The notes under the pieces were generated by a model. That model saw only the letters and a program-made list of their open reading frames with translations. It did not search any database and was not told the origin of the DNA. The translations under genes and the position numbers were made by a program. Positions 7,786-16,810 of a DNA stretch of 64,000 nt are shown in pieces (within the stretch, counting starts at the first letter, position 1; the number at the start of each line of letters is the position of its first letter). The stretch comes from Flavobacterium aeripolare (GTDB lineage: Bacteria > Bacteroidota > Bacteroidia > Flavobacteriales > Flavobacteriaceae), in contig NZ_JABSNL010000002.1 in the NCBI RefSeq assembly GCF_013294025.1, positions 1 through 64,000 of the forward strand, read 5' to 3'.

Positions 7786-9465
7786 ATGGCTATAAAAGTA
7801 ACAATGCCTCGTTTAAGCGATACTATGACAGAAGGAACCGTAGCAACATGGCTTAAAAAAGTAGGTGATAAAATAAGCGAAGGAGATATTCTTGCTGAAA
7901 TTGAAACAGATAAAGCGACTATGGAATTTGAGTCTTTCAATGAAGGTACTCTTTTGCATATAGGAATTCCTGCTGGAGAAACTGCTCCAGTAGATTCTTT
8001 ACTAGCAATTATAGGTGATGAAGGTGAAGATATTTCTGCTTTATTATCTGGTGGAGAAGCTTCGGCTGATGCGCCAAAAGAAACGATTAGTACTCCTAGC
8101 GCAGATTCTAAAACTGAGGAAGCTCCTAAAGCTGAATCTAGTGCTGAATTGCCAGCTGGAGTTGTTGTTGTGACAATGCCACGTTTGAGTGATACAATGA
8201 CTGAAGGTACTGTAGCGACATGGTTGAAGAAAGTTGGAGACAAAATTAGTGAGGGAGATATTCTTGCTGAGATTGAAACTGATAAAGCTACAATGGAATT
8301 TGAATCTTTTAATGAAGGTACTTTATTATATATAGGTATAGAAGAAGGGAATGCTGCCCCAATTGATAGTTTGTTAGCTATCATAGGTCCTGAAGGAACT
8401 GATGTTTCTGGTATTGCGTCTAATTATAAAGCAGGTGCAACAACAAATTCTAGCACCGAAACTACTGAGACAACTTCTACTAAGCAAGAAGCAACTGCTG
8501 ATACTGCTGCGCCAGTTGAACAAGAAGCATCTGCTGATGGAAGAAGAATTTTAGCTTCACCACTTGCTAAGAAAATAGCAAGCGATAAAGGAATTCAATT
8601 AAATCAAGTGAAAGGTTCTGGTGAGAACGGAAGAATCATTAAAAGTGATATAGAAAACTTTACACCAGCTACTGCTGCAGCTCCAAAAGTGTCTGCAGAA
8701 AAAGAAGCTGCTCCTGCAACTGCTGCTAAAACAGAGGCTCCTGCAAAAGCTGCTGCGCCACAGGTTTATGTTCCAGTAGGAGAAGTATATAAAGAAGAAA
8801 TCAAGAATTCGCAAATGCGTAAAATCATTGCGAAACGTTTAGCTGAGTCTTTATTCACAGCACCTCATTATAACTTGACAATTGAAGTTACAATGGATGA
8901 GGCTATGAAGTCAAGAGCCACAATCAATTCACTTCCTGATACTAGGGTGTCTTTCAATGATATGGTCATCAAAGCATGTGCTATGGCATTGAAAAAACAT
9001 CCTAAAATTAACTCTCAATGGAAAGAAGATGCAATTACTATTAATCACCACGTAAATATTGGTGTTGCGGTAGCTGTTGAAGATGGTTTAGTAGTTCCTG
9101 TATTGAAATTTACAGATGCAATGAGCTTATCTCAAATTGGAGGAAGTGTTAGAGATTTAGCAGGAAGAGCTAAAAACAAAAAATTATTACCTACAGAAAT
9201 GGAAGGAAGTACTTTTACTGTTTCTAACTTAGGGATGTTTGGTATCGTTGAATTTAATTCAATTATTAATCAACCTAATTCAGCTATTTTATCTGTAGGT
9301 GCTATAGTTGAAAAGCCAGTTGTTAAAGACGGTCAAATCGTTGTTGGAAACACAATGATGCTATCTTTAGCATGTGACCACCGTACAATCGATGGAGCAA
9401 CTGGAGCGCAGTTCTTACAAACATTAAAACAATATATTGAAAGTCCAGTTACTATGCTTGCATAA
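7786..9465 (+). CDS. pdhC: pyruvate dehydrogenase E2, dihydrolipoamide acetyltransferase
   Basis: The core acetyltransferase of the pyruvate dehydrogenase complex, making acetyl-CoA. The 559 residues comprise two lipoyl domains (about 1-77 and 125-201) with lipoylated Lys at 43 and 167 in ETDKATMEF, Ala/Pro/Thr-rich linkers, a peripheral-subunit-binding domain (about 250-287, ASPLAKKIASDKG) and the catalytic domain (about 330-559) with the active-site HxxxDG motif (HRTIDG). The two lipoyl domains are the same over more than 50 residues although their DNA differs at many synonymous sites. It is co-transcribed with pdhA and ended by a terminator. Confidence 0.96.
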   Translation: MAIKVTMPRLSDTMTEGTVATWLKKVGDKISEGDILAEIETDKATMEFESFNEGTLLHIGIPAGETAPVDSLLAIIGDEGEDISALLSGGEASADAPKETISTPSADSKTEEAPKAESSAELPAGVVVVTMPRLSDTMTEGTVATWLKKVGDKISEGDILAEIETDKATMEFESFNEGTLLYIGIEEGNAAPIDSLLAIIGPEGTDVSGIASNYKAGATTNSSTETTETTSTKQEATADTAAPVEQEASADGRRILASPLAKKIASDKGIQLNQVKGSGENGRIIKSDIENFTPATAAAPKVSAEKEAAPATAAKTEAPAKAAAPQVYVPVGEVYKEEIKNSQMRKIIAKRLAESLFTAPHYNLTIEVTMDEAMKSRATINSLPDTRVSFNDMVIKACAMALKKHPKINSQWKEDAITINHHVNIGVAVAVEDGLVVPVLKFTDAMSLSQIGGSVRDLAGRAKNKKLLPTEMEGSTFTVSNLGMFGIVEFNSIINQPNSAILSVGAIVEKPVVKDGQIVVGNTMMLSLACDHRTIDGATGAQFLQTLKQYIESPVTMLA

Positions 9466-9486
9466 TTTCTAAACTTATATAAATAT

Positions 9487-9518
9487 AAAACCCGTCTTGA
9501 TTCAAGACGGGTTTTTTT
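9487..9518 (+). terminator. pdhC terminator
   Basis: Arms AAAACCCGTCTTGA and TTCAAGACGGGTTTT with almost no loop, followed by T residues, 22 bases after the E2 stop. Confidence 0.9.
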
Positions 9519-9634
9519 ATGCTAAAACAAGTAATAAAATAGTGTTGTTTCTAAACGATACTAAACTTTCTTTAATATTTTTTTATTGTTATGTGCTTGT
9601 GGTTATTTACTCAGAATACTCAAAATAAAGTGAT

Positions 9635-10870
9635 TTAAACTTTGTTCTTCTCTTCAATCCACTTCGCCATGTACTTTGTGCTTTTTAGGCTGTGATGTTG
9701 CAATAGCTGCCCCATAAAGTTATTTAATCTATGTTGTTCTAAGTTGGTTCTTAATAGCTGTATGCAATTTTTAAAGTCTTCATTGTATTTGTCTCTCTTA
9801 AATCGATTCTCAATTATTTTTACCCCTTTTTTTTGTGCTTCGATCCACAATTGTCTGTTACTGTATAGTGCTGTTGCTTGTGTCGCAAAAGTTTCAGGGT
9901 CGTCGGTTATGTGGCCATTCCATGCTAGTTTGCCGTGCATTGACTCGGCACCAATTTGTGTGGTTATGCTTGGAGTGCCGTTAACCATCGCTTCGACTAG
10001 TTTGCCTTTTATGCCCGCTCCAAAACGGATAGGGGCTAAGACTATTCTAGCTTTGCTTACCACTTTGTCTGCATTTTCGGCTCGTCCTTTTATTAGGAAT
10101 CCACTTTTTGAATTGTTTAATTGTAGCACTTTTTGAGTAGGGTAGGCGCCATAAATATTTAAGTTGGCTTCTGGGATTTTATTCTTAATCAATGGCCATA
10201 TTGTTTCTTTTAAGTATTGCACAGCATTCCAATTAGGCTCATGTAAAAAGTTACCAATAAAAATAAAATCTATTCGCTCTTCATAAGCTGGTAATTTTTC
10301 TAGAGGTTTAATTTGGTTGTCGTCTAGTAATAGCGGTAAGTAATATAAAAGACTTTTTCTTATTTTGAATAGTTTTGTAAGTAGCTTCATTTCGAATTTA
10401 GAAATCATCAAGGTCAAGTCGCATCTTAAAATACTCGCAATCTCTCTTTTTGCTACTTCCTCTTGTAATAAATCGTTGTTGCTAAATCCTCGATTTTCTT
10501 TAAATGCTTTTTGTCTCGAAAGTCTTAAGCAATGTAAATCCTCTGTGTCTAAAATTCTAATCGCATCTGGACATTGTTCTGCTACTCTCCATCCAAATTG
10601 CTCTTCGATCATAAAACGATCAAATAAAACGATTTTGGGATTTAGGCTTTTAATATAAGTATCGAATGTTTCTGAGTTTAATAGAATGGACTTTTTTTCT
10701 ACATTGTATTGACTAAGTTCCACCATGTGCTCGCTATCTTGAGCTGGACTAGCAAAAGTAATTTTGAAACCTTGTTCTTGAAAAAGACTTATCAGTGCCA
10801 TCATTCTGCCACCTGCAGCGGAGGAATTAGGTTCAGGCCAAACAAATCCAATTATTAAAAGTGTGTTCAT
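9635..10870 (-). CDS. glycosyltransferase, GT-B fold (family 4-like)
   Basis: A 411-residue two-domain glycosyltransferase. The N-terminal half opens with LLIIGFVWPEPNSSAAGGRM, the glycine-rich acceptor-side loop of GT-B enzymes. The C-terminal half has FIGNFLHEPNWNAV and the donor-binding stretch around FGAGIKGKLVEAMVNGTP with the conserved Glu and a GAE after it. There is no signal peptide, so it is cytoplasmic or peripheral. The sugar donor and acceptor cannot be told from sequence; surface polysaccharide or glycoprotein modification is plausible. No sugar-synthesis genes adjoin it. Confidence 0.82.
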   Translation of the reverse strand: MNTLLIIGFVWPEPNSSAAGGRMMALISLFQEQGFKITFASPAQDSEHMVELSQYNVEKKSILLNSETFDTYIKSLNPKIVLFDRFMIEEQFGWRVAEQCPDAIRILDTEDLHCLRLSRQKAFKENRGFSNNDLLQEEVAKREIASILRCDLTLMISKFEMKLLTKLFKIRKSLLYYLPLLLDDNQIKPLEKLPAYEERIDFIFIGNFLHEPNWNAVQYLKETIWPLIKNKIPEANLNIYGAYPTQKVLQLNNSKSGFLIKGRAENADKVVSKARIVLAPIRFGAGIKGKLVEAMVNGTPSITTQIGAESMHGKLAWNGHITDDPETFATQATALYSNRQLWIEAQKKGVKIIENRFKRDKYNEDFKNCIQLLRTNLEQHRLNNFMGQLLQHHSLKSTKYMAKWIEEKNKV

Positions 10871-10973
10871 CGTTCTATTGTAGATTTATATTAGGTACAA
10901 AATAAGTCTATTTTGCTTAAAATAACTTTCAAATACTTAATTTATGATGGTATGTAGTCGTTTTTTTTTTGCG

Positions 10974-11084
10974 TGAGGGATAGTAGTGGAAATCCTTTTA
11001 TGGAATGTAATGAAATAAAAGATTGTATCGAATAGCCCGACCCGACGACCCTGATTGCGATCGGGGTTTCGGAGGGACACGCCC
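10974..11084 (+). repeat. structured dispersed repeat, copy 1
   Basis: About 110 bases beginning TGAGGGATAG and ending in GCCC, preceded by an 11-base T-run. It contains two imperfect hairpins: ATCCTTTTAT...ATAAAAGAT, then a second around ACCCTGAT...ATCGGGGT, separated by the conserved block ATAGCCCGACCC. A diverged second copy is at 51914-52018. Copy 1 lies 84 bases before the start of miaE on the same strand. Confidence 0.75.
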
Positions 11085-11168
11085 AAAATGTTCCAATGTT
11101 GATTATGGAAAGGATTTAACTTAATTAGAAAGAAAACACTAATTTTGTAAAAAATAAAACGAACGGCG

Positions 11169-11750
11169 ATGTTAGGATTGAAATTAGTCACAGACCCACG
11201 ATGGGTAAATATAGTAGAATCGAATATTGAGGAGATTTTAACAGATCATGCTTGGTGCGAACAAAAAGCAGCATCAAATGCGATAAGTTTAATTACCCAG
11301 AATTCGGAGAAGGAAGAATTAGTTTCTGAGCTGATGATTATTGCTCAGGAAGAAATTGAGCATTTTAAAATGGTGCACGATCTTATAAAAGAACGCGGAC
11401 TCAACTTTGGTCGAGAACGTAAAGATAGCTACGTTAACGAACTTTTTAAATTCATGAAAAAAGACGGTAGTAGGAACGATGCTTTGTGTGAGCGCTTGCT
11501 GTTTTCGGCTATGATAGAGGCAAGAAGTTGTGAAAGGTTTAAAGTGCTATCAGAAAACATTAAGGATCCTATATTAGCTAAGTTTTATAGAGATTTGATG
11601 GTCAGTGAAGCGGGACACTATACTACTTTTTTAGGCTTTGCTAGAAAATATGCAGACAATGTAGATGTTGAGAAGCGCTGGCAAGAGTGGATTACTTATG
11701 AAACTTCGATAATTACTAATTATGGTAAGCAAGAAACAATTCACGGGTAA
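11169..11750 (+). CDS. miaE: tRNA-(ms2io6A) hydroxylase-type diiron protein MiaE
   Basis: MiaE is a non-haem diiron monooxygenase that hydroxylates the isopentenyl side chain of 2-methylthio-N6-isopentenyladenosine at position 37 of tRNAs. The 193-residue protein is all-helical in character and carries the ferritin-like ligand pairs: EEIEH near residue 60, EARSCERF near 118 and SEAGHY near 150. Length and motifs fit the family. It is a single gene with its own terminator, preceded by a dispersed repeat, and points toward a tRNA-Val gene on the other strand. Confidence 0.85.
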   Translation: MLGLKLVTDPRWVNIVESNIEEILTDHAWCEQKAASNAISLITQNSEKEELVSELMIIAQEEIEHFKMVHDLIKERGLNFGRERKDSYVNELFKFMKKDGSRNDALCERLLFSAMIEARSCERFKVLSENIKDPILAKFYRDLMVSEAGHYTTFLGFARKYADNVDVEKRWQEWITYETSIITNYGKQETIHG

Positions 11751-11772
11751 CAAACAAATAGTATGATAATCG

Positions 11773-11806
11773 AAAAGCCAATTCAGATATGAGTTGGCTT
11801 TTTTAT
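11773..11806 (+). terminator. miaE terminator
   Basis: Arms AAAAGCCAA and TTGGCTTTTTT with about 11 bases of loop, 22 bases after the miaE stop. Confidence 0.85.
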
Positions 11807-11821
11807 TTGACTTTAGTGCAA

Positions 11822-11853
11822 AAAAAAACTTCTCAATTTCTTGAGAAGTTTTG
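11822..11853 (-). terminator. tRNA-Val terminator
   Basis: Arms ACTTCTCAA and TTGAGAAGT with a 4-base loop and A/T tracts on both sides, directly 3' of the tRNA on the minus strand. Confidence 0.8.
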
Positions 11854-11854
11854 T

Positions 11855-11928
11855 GGGCGATGAGGGGTTCGAACCCCCGACCCCCTCGGTGTAAACGAGG
11901 TGCTCTGAACCAGCTGAGCTAATCGCCC
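11855..11928 (-). tRNA. tRNA-Val (anticodon TAC)
   Basis: On the minus strand a 74-base cloverleaf runs from GGGCGAT to ATCGCCC (acceptor stem). The D arm has AGCTCAGCTGGTTCAGAGC, the anticodon stem CCTCG/CGAGG encloses the loop TTTACAC with anticodon TAC (valine), and the T arm has the loop GGTTCGAACCC. No CCA is encoded. Confidence 0.95.
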
Positions 11929-12014
11929 TAGTGCAATTTGATAATTTTAATTTCCTTATTGCGAGTGCAAATATAAGACTGTTTTTTGGATAAACAAGCA
12001 TTTTAAAAAAAAAA

Positions 12015-13235
12015 TTATAAAATTTCTGCAACTACAAATGTACTTCCGCCTATGTAGATAAAATCAGTGGGAGTCGCCAAAAGCAGTGCTTTTTCATAAG
12101 CTTCTGTTACTGAATTGAATGCTTTTCCTTTTAATCCAAAAGTATTTGCTTTTTCCATTAAAATTTGTGCGTCAAGTCCTCTGGGATTATTTGGCTTGGC
12201 AAAATAATATTTTGCATCTGTAGGAAGAATAGGTAGTATGTCATCAAGATTTTTATCATTAACTACTCCAAAAACAATATGAATATTCCTGAATTCTTCA
12301 GAATTGATTTGGTTGACTACTATTTCTAAGCCCTCTTTATTATGTGCGGTATCACAGATGACGGTTGGCTTTGTCCTAATTTGTTGCCACCTGCCTAGTA
12401 ATCCCGTATTTCTTACAACGTTTAATAATCCTTCTGTGATGTTGTCTTTGCTTATATTGAAAAGCTGTAATGAATTAATTACGGCTATCGTTTGTAAGAC
12501 GGTTTTTTTATTGTGTGCTTGATAATGTCCTATTAAATCTGACGGGTATTCTACAGTCACTAAATCAGAAGCGAAATAGATTTTTGATTTATTTTTAGCA
12601 GCAGTAACCTCAAAGACTTGTTTTGTTTCTGGTTTGTATTCACCTATTATAACGGGAATGTTTTCTTTGATTATTCCTGCTTTTTCGGCAGCAATTAAGG
12701 CAAGTGTGTTTCCCAGAAATTGCGTGTGATCTAAACCAATATTTGTGATAACAGATGCTAAAGGGGAAATTATATTAGTGGCATCTAATCTACCGCCCAT
12801 ACCCACTTCAAAGATTGCAATATCAACTTGCTCTTGCTTGAAATAATCGAAAGCTAATCCTACGCTCATCTCGAAAAAACTGATATCGTGCTCTTCAAAA
12901 AAGGTTTTATTAGAAGCAATAAATTCACAAACGAATTTTTCAGATATGGGATTACCATCTATTTTTACTCTTTCTCTAAAATCTTTTAAGTGTGGAGAGG
13001 TATATAGTCCCACTTTATAACCAGCTTCTTGGAATATAGAGGCAAGCATGTGAGAAGTAGATCCTTTCCCGTTTGTTCCTGCGACGTGAATGAATTTTAT
13101 TCCTTCTTGAGGGTTTTTAAGGTGTGAGATAAGCGCATTAGTATTTGCTAAATCTTTTTTATAAGCAGAAGCTCCCTGAGTTTGGTACATAGGAAGTTGG
13201 TTGAACATCCAATCTGTAGTTTCTTGGTAATTCAT
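12015..13235 (-). CDS. folC: bifunctional dihydrofolate synthase / folylpolyglutamate synthase
   Basis: FolC joins glutamate to dihydropteroate and then extends the polyglutamate tail of folates. The 406-residue Mur-ligase-like protein has the ATP loop GTNGKGST at residues 53-60, the YTSPHL motif just after, FEVGMGGRLDATN in the middle and ICDTAHNKEG in the C-terminal domain. It is last in the minus-strand run exbB-exbD-tonB-folC, 48 bases after the TonB gene, so likely in the same transcript, though its function is unrelated to transport. Confidence 0.95.
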   Translation of the reverse strand: MNYQETTDWMFNQLPMYQTQGASAYKKDLANTNALISHLKNPQEGIKFIHVAGTNGKGSTSHMLASIFQEAGYKVGLYTSPHLKDFRERVKIDGNPISEKFVCEFIASNKTFFEEHDISFFEMSVGLAFDYFKQEQVDIAIFEVGMGGRLDATNIISPLASVITNIGLDHTQFLGNTLALIAAEKAGIIKENIPVIIGEYKPETKQVFEVTAAKNKSKIYFASDLVTVEYPSDLIGHYQAHNKKTVLQTIAVINSLQLFNISKDNITEGLLNVVRNTGLLGRWQQIRTKPTVICDTAHNKEGLEIVVNQINSEEFRNIHIVFGVVNDKNLDDILPILPTDAKYYFAKPNNPRGLDAQILMEKANTFGLKGKAFNSVTEAYEKALLLATPTDFIYIGGSTFVVAEIL

Positions 13236-13283
13236 TTTTGGTATTTTAATTTTTAAGATTGTAGCACGTTTATTAACTGCTGA

Positions 13284-14093
13284 TTATTCTCCAAGTTTGA
13301 AGTTTACAGTAATAAATCCGATTTGAGTTTCGGGAGCATTAGAGTCAGCTTGCCATTTGTACTTTCTTGCAGTTGCTAGTGCAGGTTCTACTAAGCAGGG
13401 ATTGGTATTTGTGGTTCCTTTTGTGTATTTTGCACTTACTACATTTCCGCTACGGTTTACAGTAATTTGTACTACAACAGTTCCAAATTCGTTGCATTTT
13501 TGTACTTCTTTACCTCTTGAGCTAATTGTTCGACCATTTAAACCCCATCCACCCGCAGTACCGCTACCACCGCCGGAGCCGTAGTAACTATTGGCATAGG
13601 GATCACCATTCAAGCTTCCTTTATCTCCAGGTTTATTGTCGTTTCCTTCTCCACCGCTTGCTCTACCGTCAGACTTTGGTCCGTTGATTAAACTAGATAA
13701 CGCGTCTGAAGTACTTTTTGAGGGCTTAGGACTCTGTTTAGGTTGTGGTTTTGCAGCTTCTTTAATAACTTCTTTGGCGGGAGCTTTAGTTGGCTGCGTT
13801 TTTTTTACCTGCTTCATTACTGGAGCATCTTCAATATCTTGCGCAAGAACTTCGTCGTCACTAGATTTAGCTTCTTGAGCAGTTGTAGGTTGTGGTGCTG
13901 ATGCGATTGCTTCTGTAGGTTGCTTGTCTCCAGATCCAAATTCTGTAGTTCCAAAATTAATGGCAATACCATTTTCTGGTGGTGGATCTAGAGAGGTCAG
14001 TCCTAAATAAAAAAACAAAATGAACATGATCACAAACAAAACTGTTGTGATGGCTAATGATTTTTTTTCCTCTTCTGTTTTAAAATATTTCAT
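13284..14093 (-). CDS. TonB-family energy transducer
   Basis: This protein carries proton-motive energy from the ExbBD motor to outer-membrane receptors. It has one N-terminal membrane span (about residues 14-33), a Pro/Lys/Ala-rich periplasmic spacer (about 60-135), a Gly-rich stretch (about 140-185) and a C-terminal TonB-like domain (about 195-269) with VVVQITVNRSGNVVSAK. Length 269. It follows exbD by 37 bases. The long Gly-rich linker is unusual compared with enterobacterial TonB but common in Bacteroidota. Confidence 0.88.
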   Translation of the reverse strand: MKYFKTEEEKKSLAITTVLFVIMFILFFYLGLTSLDPPPENGIAINFGTTEFGSGDKQPTEAIASAPQPTTAQEAKSSDDEVLAQDIEDAPVMKQVKKTQPTKAPAKEVIKEAAKPQPKQSPKPSKSTSDALSSLINGPKSDGRASGGEGNDNKPGDKGSLNGDPYANSYYGSGGGSGTAGGWGLNGRTISSRGKEVQKCNEFGTVVVQITVNRSGNVVSAKYTKGTTNTNPCLVEPALATARKYKWQADSNAPETQIGFITVNFKLGE

Positions 14094-14130
14094 GTAAGCT
14101 GGTGCTGATTTTTATTCGAAAAAAAGGGTT

Positions 14131-14523
14131 TTATTTAGGTCTTACTGCAAGAACTACCTTGATTTGATTTCTATTAGCTATATCTAGTACATTGACTGCT
14201 TTTTCAATAGGTACACCTTCTTCTGCACGTAATATGATTGCTTTTTCTTTGTCGCTACCTAGTGTACTTAAAAGCTTAGCTTCTAGTTCGTTTTCAGGCA
14301 CCGCTTCTTTATCGATGAAAAACTCGAGGTCTTTATTGATGCTTACTGAGATGTTTTTATTGCTGTCTGTTTTTCCTTTAGCTTTTGGTAATACTAGGTC
14401 TAGCGCATTTGTAGTAACCATTGTAGATGTCAACATAAAGAAAATTAGTAACAAGAAAACAATATCTGTCATAGATGACATATTAAATTCTGGACTAACT
14501 TTATTTCTTCCTCTTAAATTCAT
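14131..14523 (-). CDS. exbD: ExbD/TolR-family biopolymer transport protein
   Basis: A motor subunit that partners with ExbB. The 130-residue protein has a short cytoplasmic N-terminus (MNLRGRNKVSPEFNM), one membrane span (about 18-36) starting SMTDIVFLLLIFF with the Asp that takes part in proton flow, and a periplasmic domain ending AVRPK. Typical size. It sits between exbB and tonB in one operon. Confidence 0.93.
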   Translation of the reverse strand: MNLRGRNKVSPEFNMSSMTDIVFLLLIFFMLTSTMVTTNALDLVLPKAKGKTDSNKNISVSINKDLEFFIDKEAVPENELEAKLLSTLGSDKEKAIILRAEEGVPIEKAVNVLDIANRNQIKVVLAVRPK

Positions 14524-14567
14524 AATTTTATTTTGTTATCGGTAGGAATTAATCTTTAAAATTGTGT

Positions 14568-15272
14568 TTAAGCGGGATCGTTCAATAGGTCTAAGAAATC
14601 TACTGCATTGGCTTCCATTTGATGGACTATTTTATCTGTTTTAACCACTAAATGGTTGTAACCAACATAAGCAATAATCCCAACAACGAGTCCTACTACA
14701 GTGGTTGTCATAGCGGTATAAATTCCTTCAGATAAAGCTCCTACTTCAATTTGACCTCCTGCGCTGGCCATTTTATGAAATGCTTGAATCATTCCTACAA
14801 CTGTTCCTAAGAAACCGGTCATAGGACCAGCTCCAGAAATTGTAGCAAGCATACTTACATTTTTCTCTAATTTATATATTTCTAATTTCCCAGCATTCTC
14901 AATTGCAGTATTGATATCGTCCAGAGGTTTTCCTATTCTAGAAATTCCTTTATCAATTAATCGTGCTACAGGAGATTTTGACTGTGCGCATAAGAATTTT
15001 GCATTATCGATACGACCGTTTCTAATATTGTCCCTAATTTGGCTCATGAAGCTACCGTCAATTTTTGAAGCTGCGTTGATTGCCATTAAGCGTTCAAAAT
15101 ACAAGTATAATGCTGCAAAAAACATTATAAATAAAGCGATCATAATGATTTGACCGGCTAATCCTCCGCTAGTTAGTAATTCGATAATAGACAAAGTCTT
15201 CTCTACCGGTACTGCTTCTGCTAAACTCTCTTGTGCTACAGATAGTGTGTCTGCTTGTAACATTAAACTCAT
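14568..15272 (-). CDS. exbB: MotA/TolQ/ExbB proton channel family protein
   Basis: The channel-forming subunit of the TonB motor. The 234 residues contain three membrane spans: about 34-56, then a pair near 145-170 and 185-210, the latter pair holding the conserved MTGFLGTVVGMIQAF and TAMTTTVVGLVVGI segments. It heads the exbB-exbD-tonB-folC operon. Roughly 200 bases with no gene lie upstream. Confidence 0.93.
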   Translation of the reverse strand: MSLMLQADTLSVAQESLAEAVPVEKTLSIIELLTSGGLAGQIIMIALFIMFFAALYLYFERLMAINAASKIDGSFMSQIRDNIRNGRIDNAKFLCAQSKSPVARLIDKGISRIGKPLDDINTAIENAGKLEIYKLEKNVSMLATISGAGPMTGFLGTVVGMIQAFHKMASAGGQIEVGALSEGIYTAMTTTVVGLVVGIIAYVGYNHLVVKTDKIVHQMEANAVDFLDLLNDPA

Positions 15273-15479
15273 ACAAATTTTCTTTAGTAATGAAACGCTA
15301 ATATATTATAAAAATTGTTACTTCTTTGTATAATAAAAGAAACAAAATTAGTTTTTAATCTGTGCTCTAATTTCCAATAATTATACCACAAATGAAGTAA
15401 TTGAAATAAAAAATTTAGCCAAATGATAATTCACGAATGAAAACCATTTGGCTAAAATTAAACTATTATCTGGTTGCTA

Positions 15480-16706
15480 CTACACTAGTTGCTTTAAAGC
15501 AATTTCGAAGGCAGTTGCACTAATATTTGTTTTGCTATTGTTTAATGCATGTGCTTTTACAATGGCGTTTTTAATAATTTCAGAAGTGTCATGAAAGATC
15601 GCTTCATCAGTCATTTGGACTTTTTTCTCCATGAAGTAAGCAAATACTCTAGCCATACCACAATTAGAAATGAAATCAGGTATCAAACTTACTTTGTGGT
15701 CAACATCTTCCATAATAGGCCCAAAGAAAATTTCTTTATCTGCAAAGGGAACATTAGCGCCACAAGATATTACCTCAAGTCCGCTTGCAATTAGACTGTC
15801 TATTTGGTCTTGTTGTACTAGTCTTGAAGCAGCGCAAGGGGTGAAGATTTCAGCACCAAGGGTCCATATTTTTTTGTTGATTTCGTCAAAAGGAATCATT
15901 TTGTCTGAAACCAATTTATTGCCATCTTTGTTTAAAAACAATTCTTTAATTTCTTCAAATGAGAAACCGTTTTCATTGATTAGTCCACCATCTCTATCGA
16001 TGATACCTACCACTTTTGCGCCCATGTCAGCTAAATAAAAAGCAGCTGCAGATCCTACATTTCCAAAACCTTGTACAATTGCTTTTTTACCTTTTACATC
16101 GCCACCATAGGTGCTGTAAAAATGTCTAACTGCTTCTGCAACACCGTATCCAGTAATCATGTCGGCAATAGTATATTTTCTAGCTACATCTGGAGAGAAT
16201 TGTGGGTTTTCGATCACCTTTACAACTCCTTGACGCAATTGACCTATACGGTTAATTTTATCAGCTTCTGTAGGTTTAAAATGGCCGTTGAAAACACCCT
16301 CTTGTGGATGCCAAACACCACACTCTTCGGTCATTGGGATTACTTCGTGTATTTCATCAACATTTAAATCACCACCAGTCCCGTAGTAGCTTTTTAACAA
16401 GGGAGAAACTGCTTTATACCAGCGTTGTAATACACCTTTTTTTCTTGGATCATTAGGGTCAAAATTAATTCCAGATTTAGCTCCACCAATTGCTGGTCCA
16501 GAAACAGAAAATTTAACCTCCATTGTTTTGGCTAGAGACAAAACTTCGTTCATGTCTAATCCTTTTCTCATTCGAGTACCACCACCGGCAGCTCCTCCTC
16601 TTAATGAATTAATTACAGTCCAACCTTCAGCTTCAGTTTCAGAATCCTTCCAGTTAAAAACAATTTCAGGTTCTTTATTTTCAAATTTCTTTAGTAAATC
16701 TTTCAT
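15480..16706 (-). CDS. Glu/Leu/Phe/Val dehydrogenase family protein
   Basis: An amino-acid dehydrogenase that interconverts an amino acid and its 2-oxo acid with NAD(P). The 408-residue protein has the N-terminal catalytic domain with the glycine-rich GGAAGGGTRMRKG, the Lys-containing segment ending GGAKSGIN and GTGGDLNVDE, then the Rossmann domain with VQGFGNVGSAAAFYLADMGAK (GxGxxG type). The insertion between the catalytic Lys region and GGAK makes it look more like a leucine-type branch than classical hexameric GDH, so I leave the substrate open. A -7 TATATTTG box lies on the minus strand at 16731-16738. Confidence 0.85.
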   Translation of the reverse strand: MKDLLKKFENKEPEIVFNWKDSETEAEGWTVINSLRGGAAGGGTRMRKGLDMNEVLSLAKTMEVKFSVSGPAIGGAKSGINFDPNDPRKKGVLQRWYKAVSPLLKSYYGTGGDLNVDEIHEVIPMTEECGVWHPQEGVFNGHFKPTEADKINRIGQLRQGVVKVIENPQFSPDVARKYTIADMITGYGVAEAVRHFYSTYGGDVKGKKAIVQGFGNVGSAAAFYLADMGAKVVGIIDRDGGLINENGFSFEEIKELFLNKDGNKLVSDKMIPFDEINKKIWTLGAEIFTPCAASRLVQQDQIDSLIASGLEVISCGANVPFADKEIFFGPIMEDVDHKVSLIPDFISNCGMARVFAYFMEKKVQMTDEAIFHDTSEIIKNAIVKAHALNNSKTNISATAFEIALKQLV

Positions 16707-16810
16707 TTTGTTGTGATATGTTTATTTTTACAAATATAAAAAAAGGAATAATGCGAATCATTTAATAAACTATAATTTTTTTAGAAAAATAAGTATACAA
16801 ATATTCTCTC

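Noticed and set aside
7773-8384. 203-codon minus-strand frame
   Set aside because: Antisense shadow of the two lipoyl domains; its internal repetition only mirrors theirs.
7786-8400. CRISPR-like or satellite repeat
   Set aside because: The repetition is two coding lipoyl domains in one protein. No array of short, evenly spaced repeats exists in the window.
10937-11191. 84-codon minus-strand frame
   Set aside because: It runs through the dispersed repeat and overlaps the miaE start; the predicted protein has no coherent pattern.
11813-12031. 72-codon minus-strand frame
   Set aside because: It reads through the tRNA-Val gene and its terminator.
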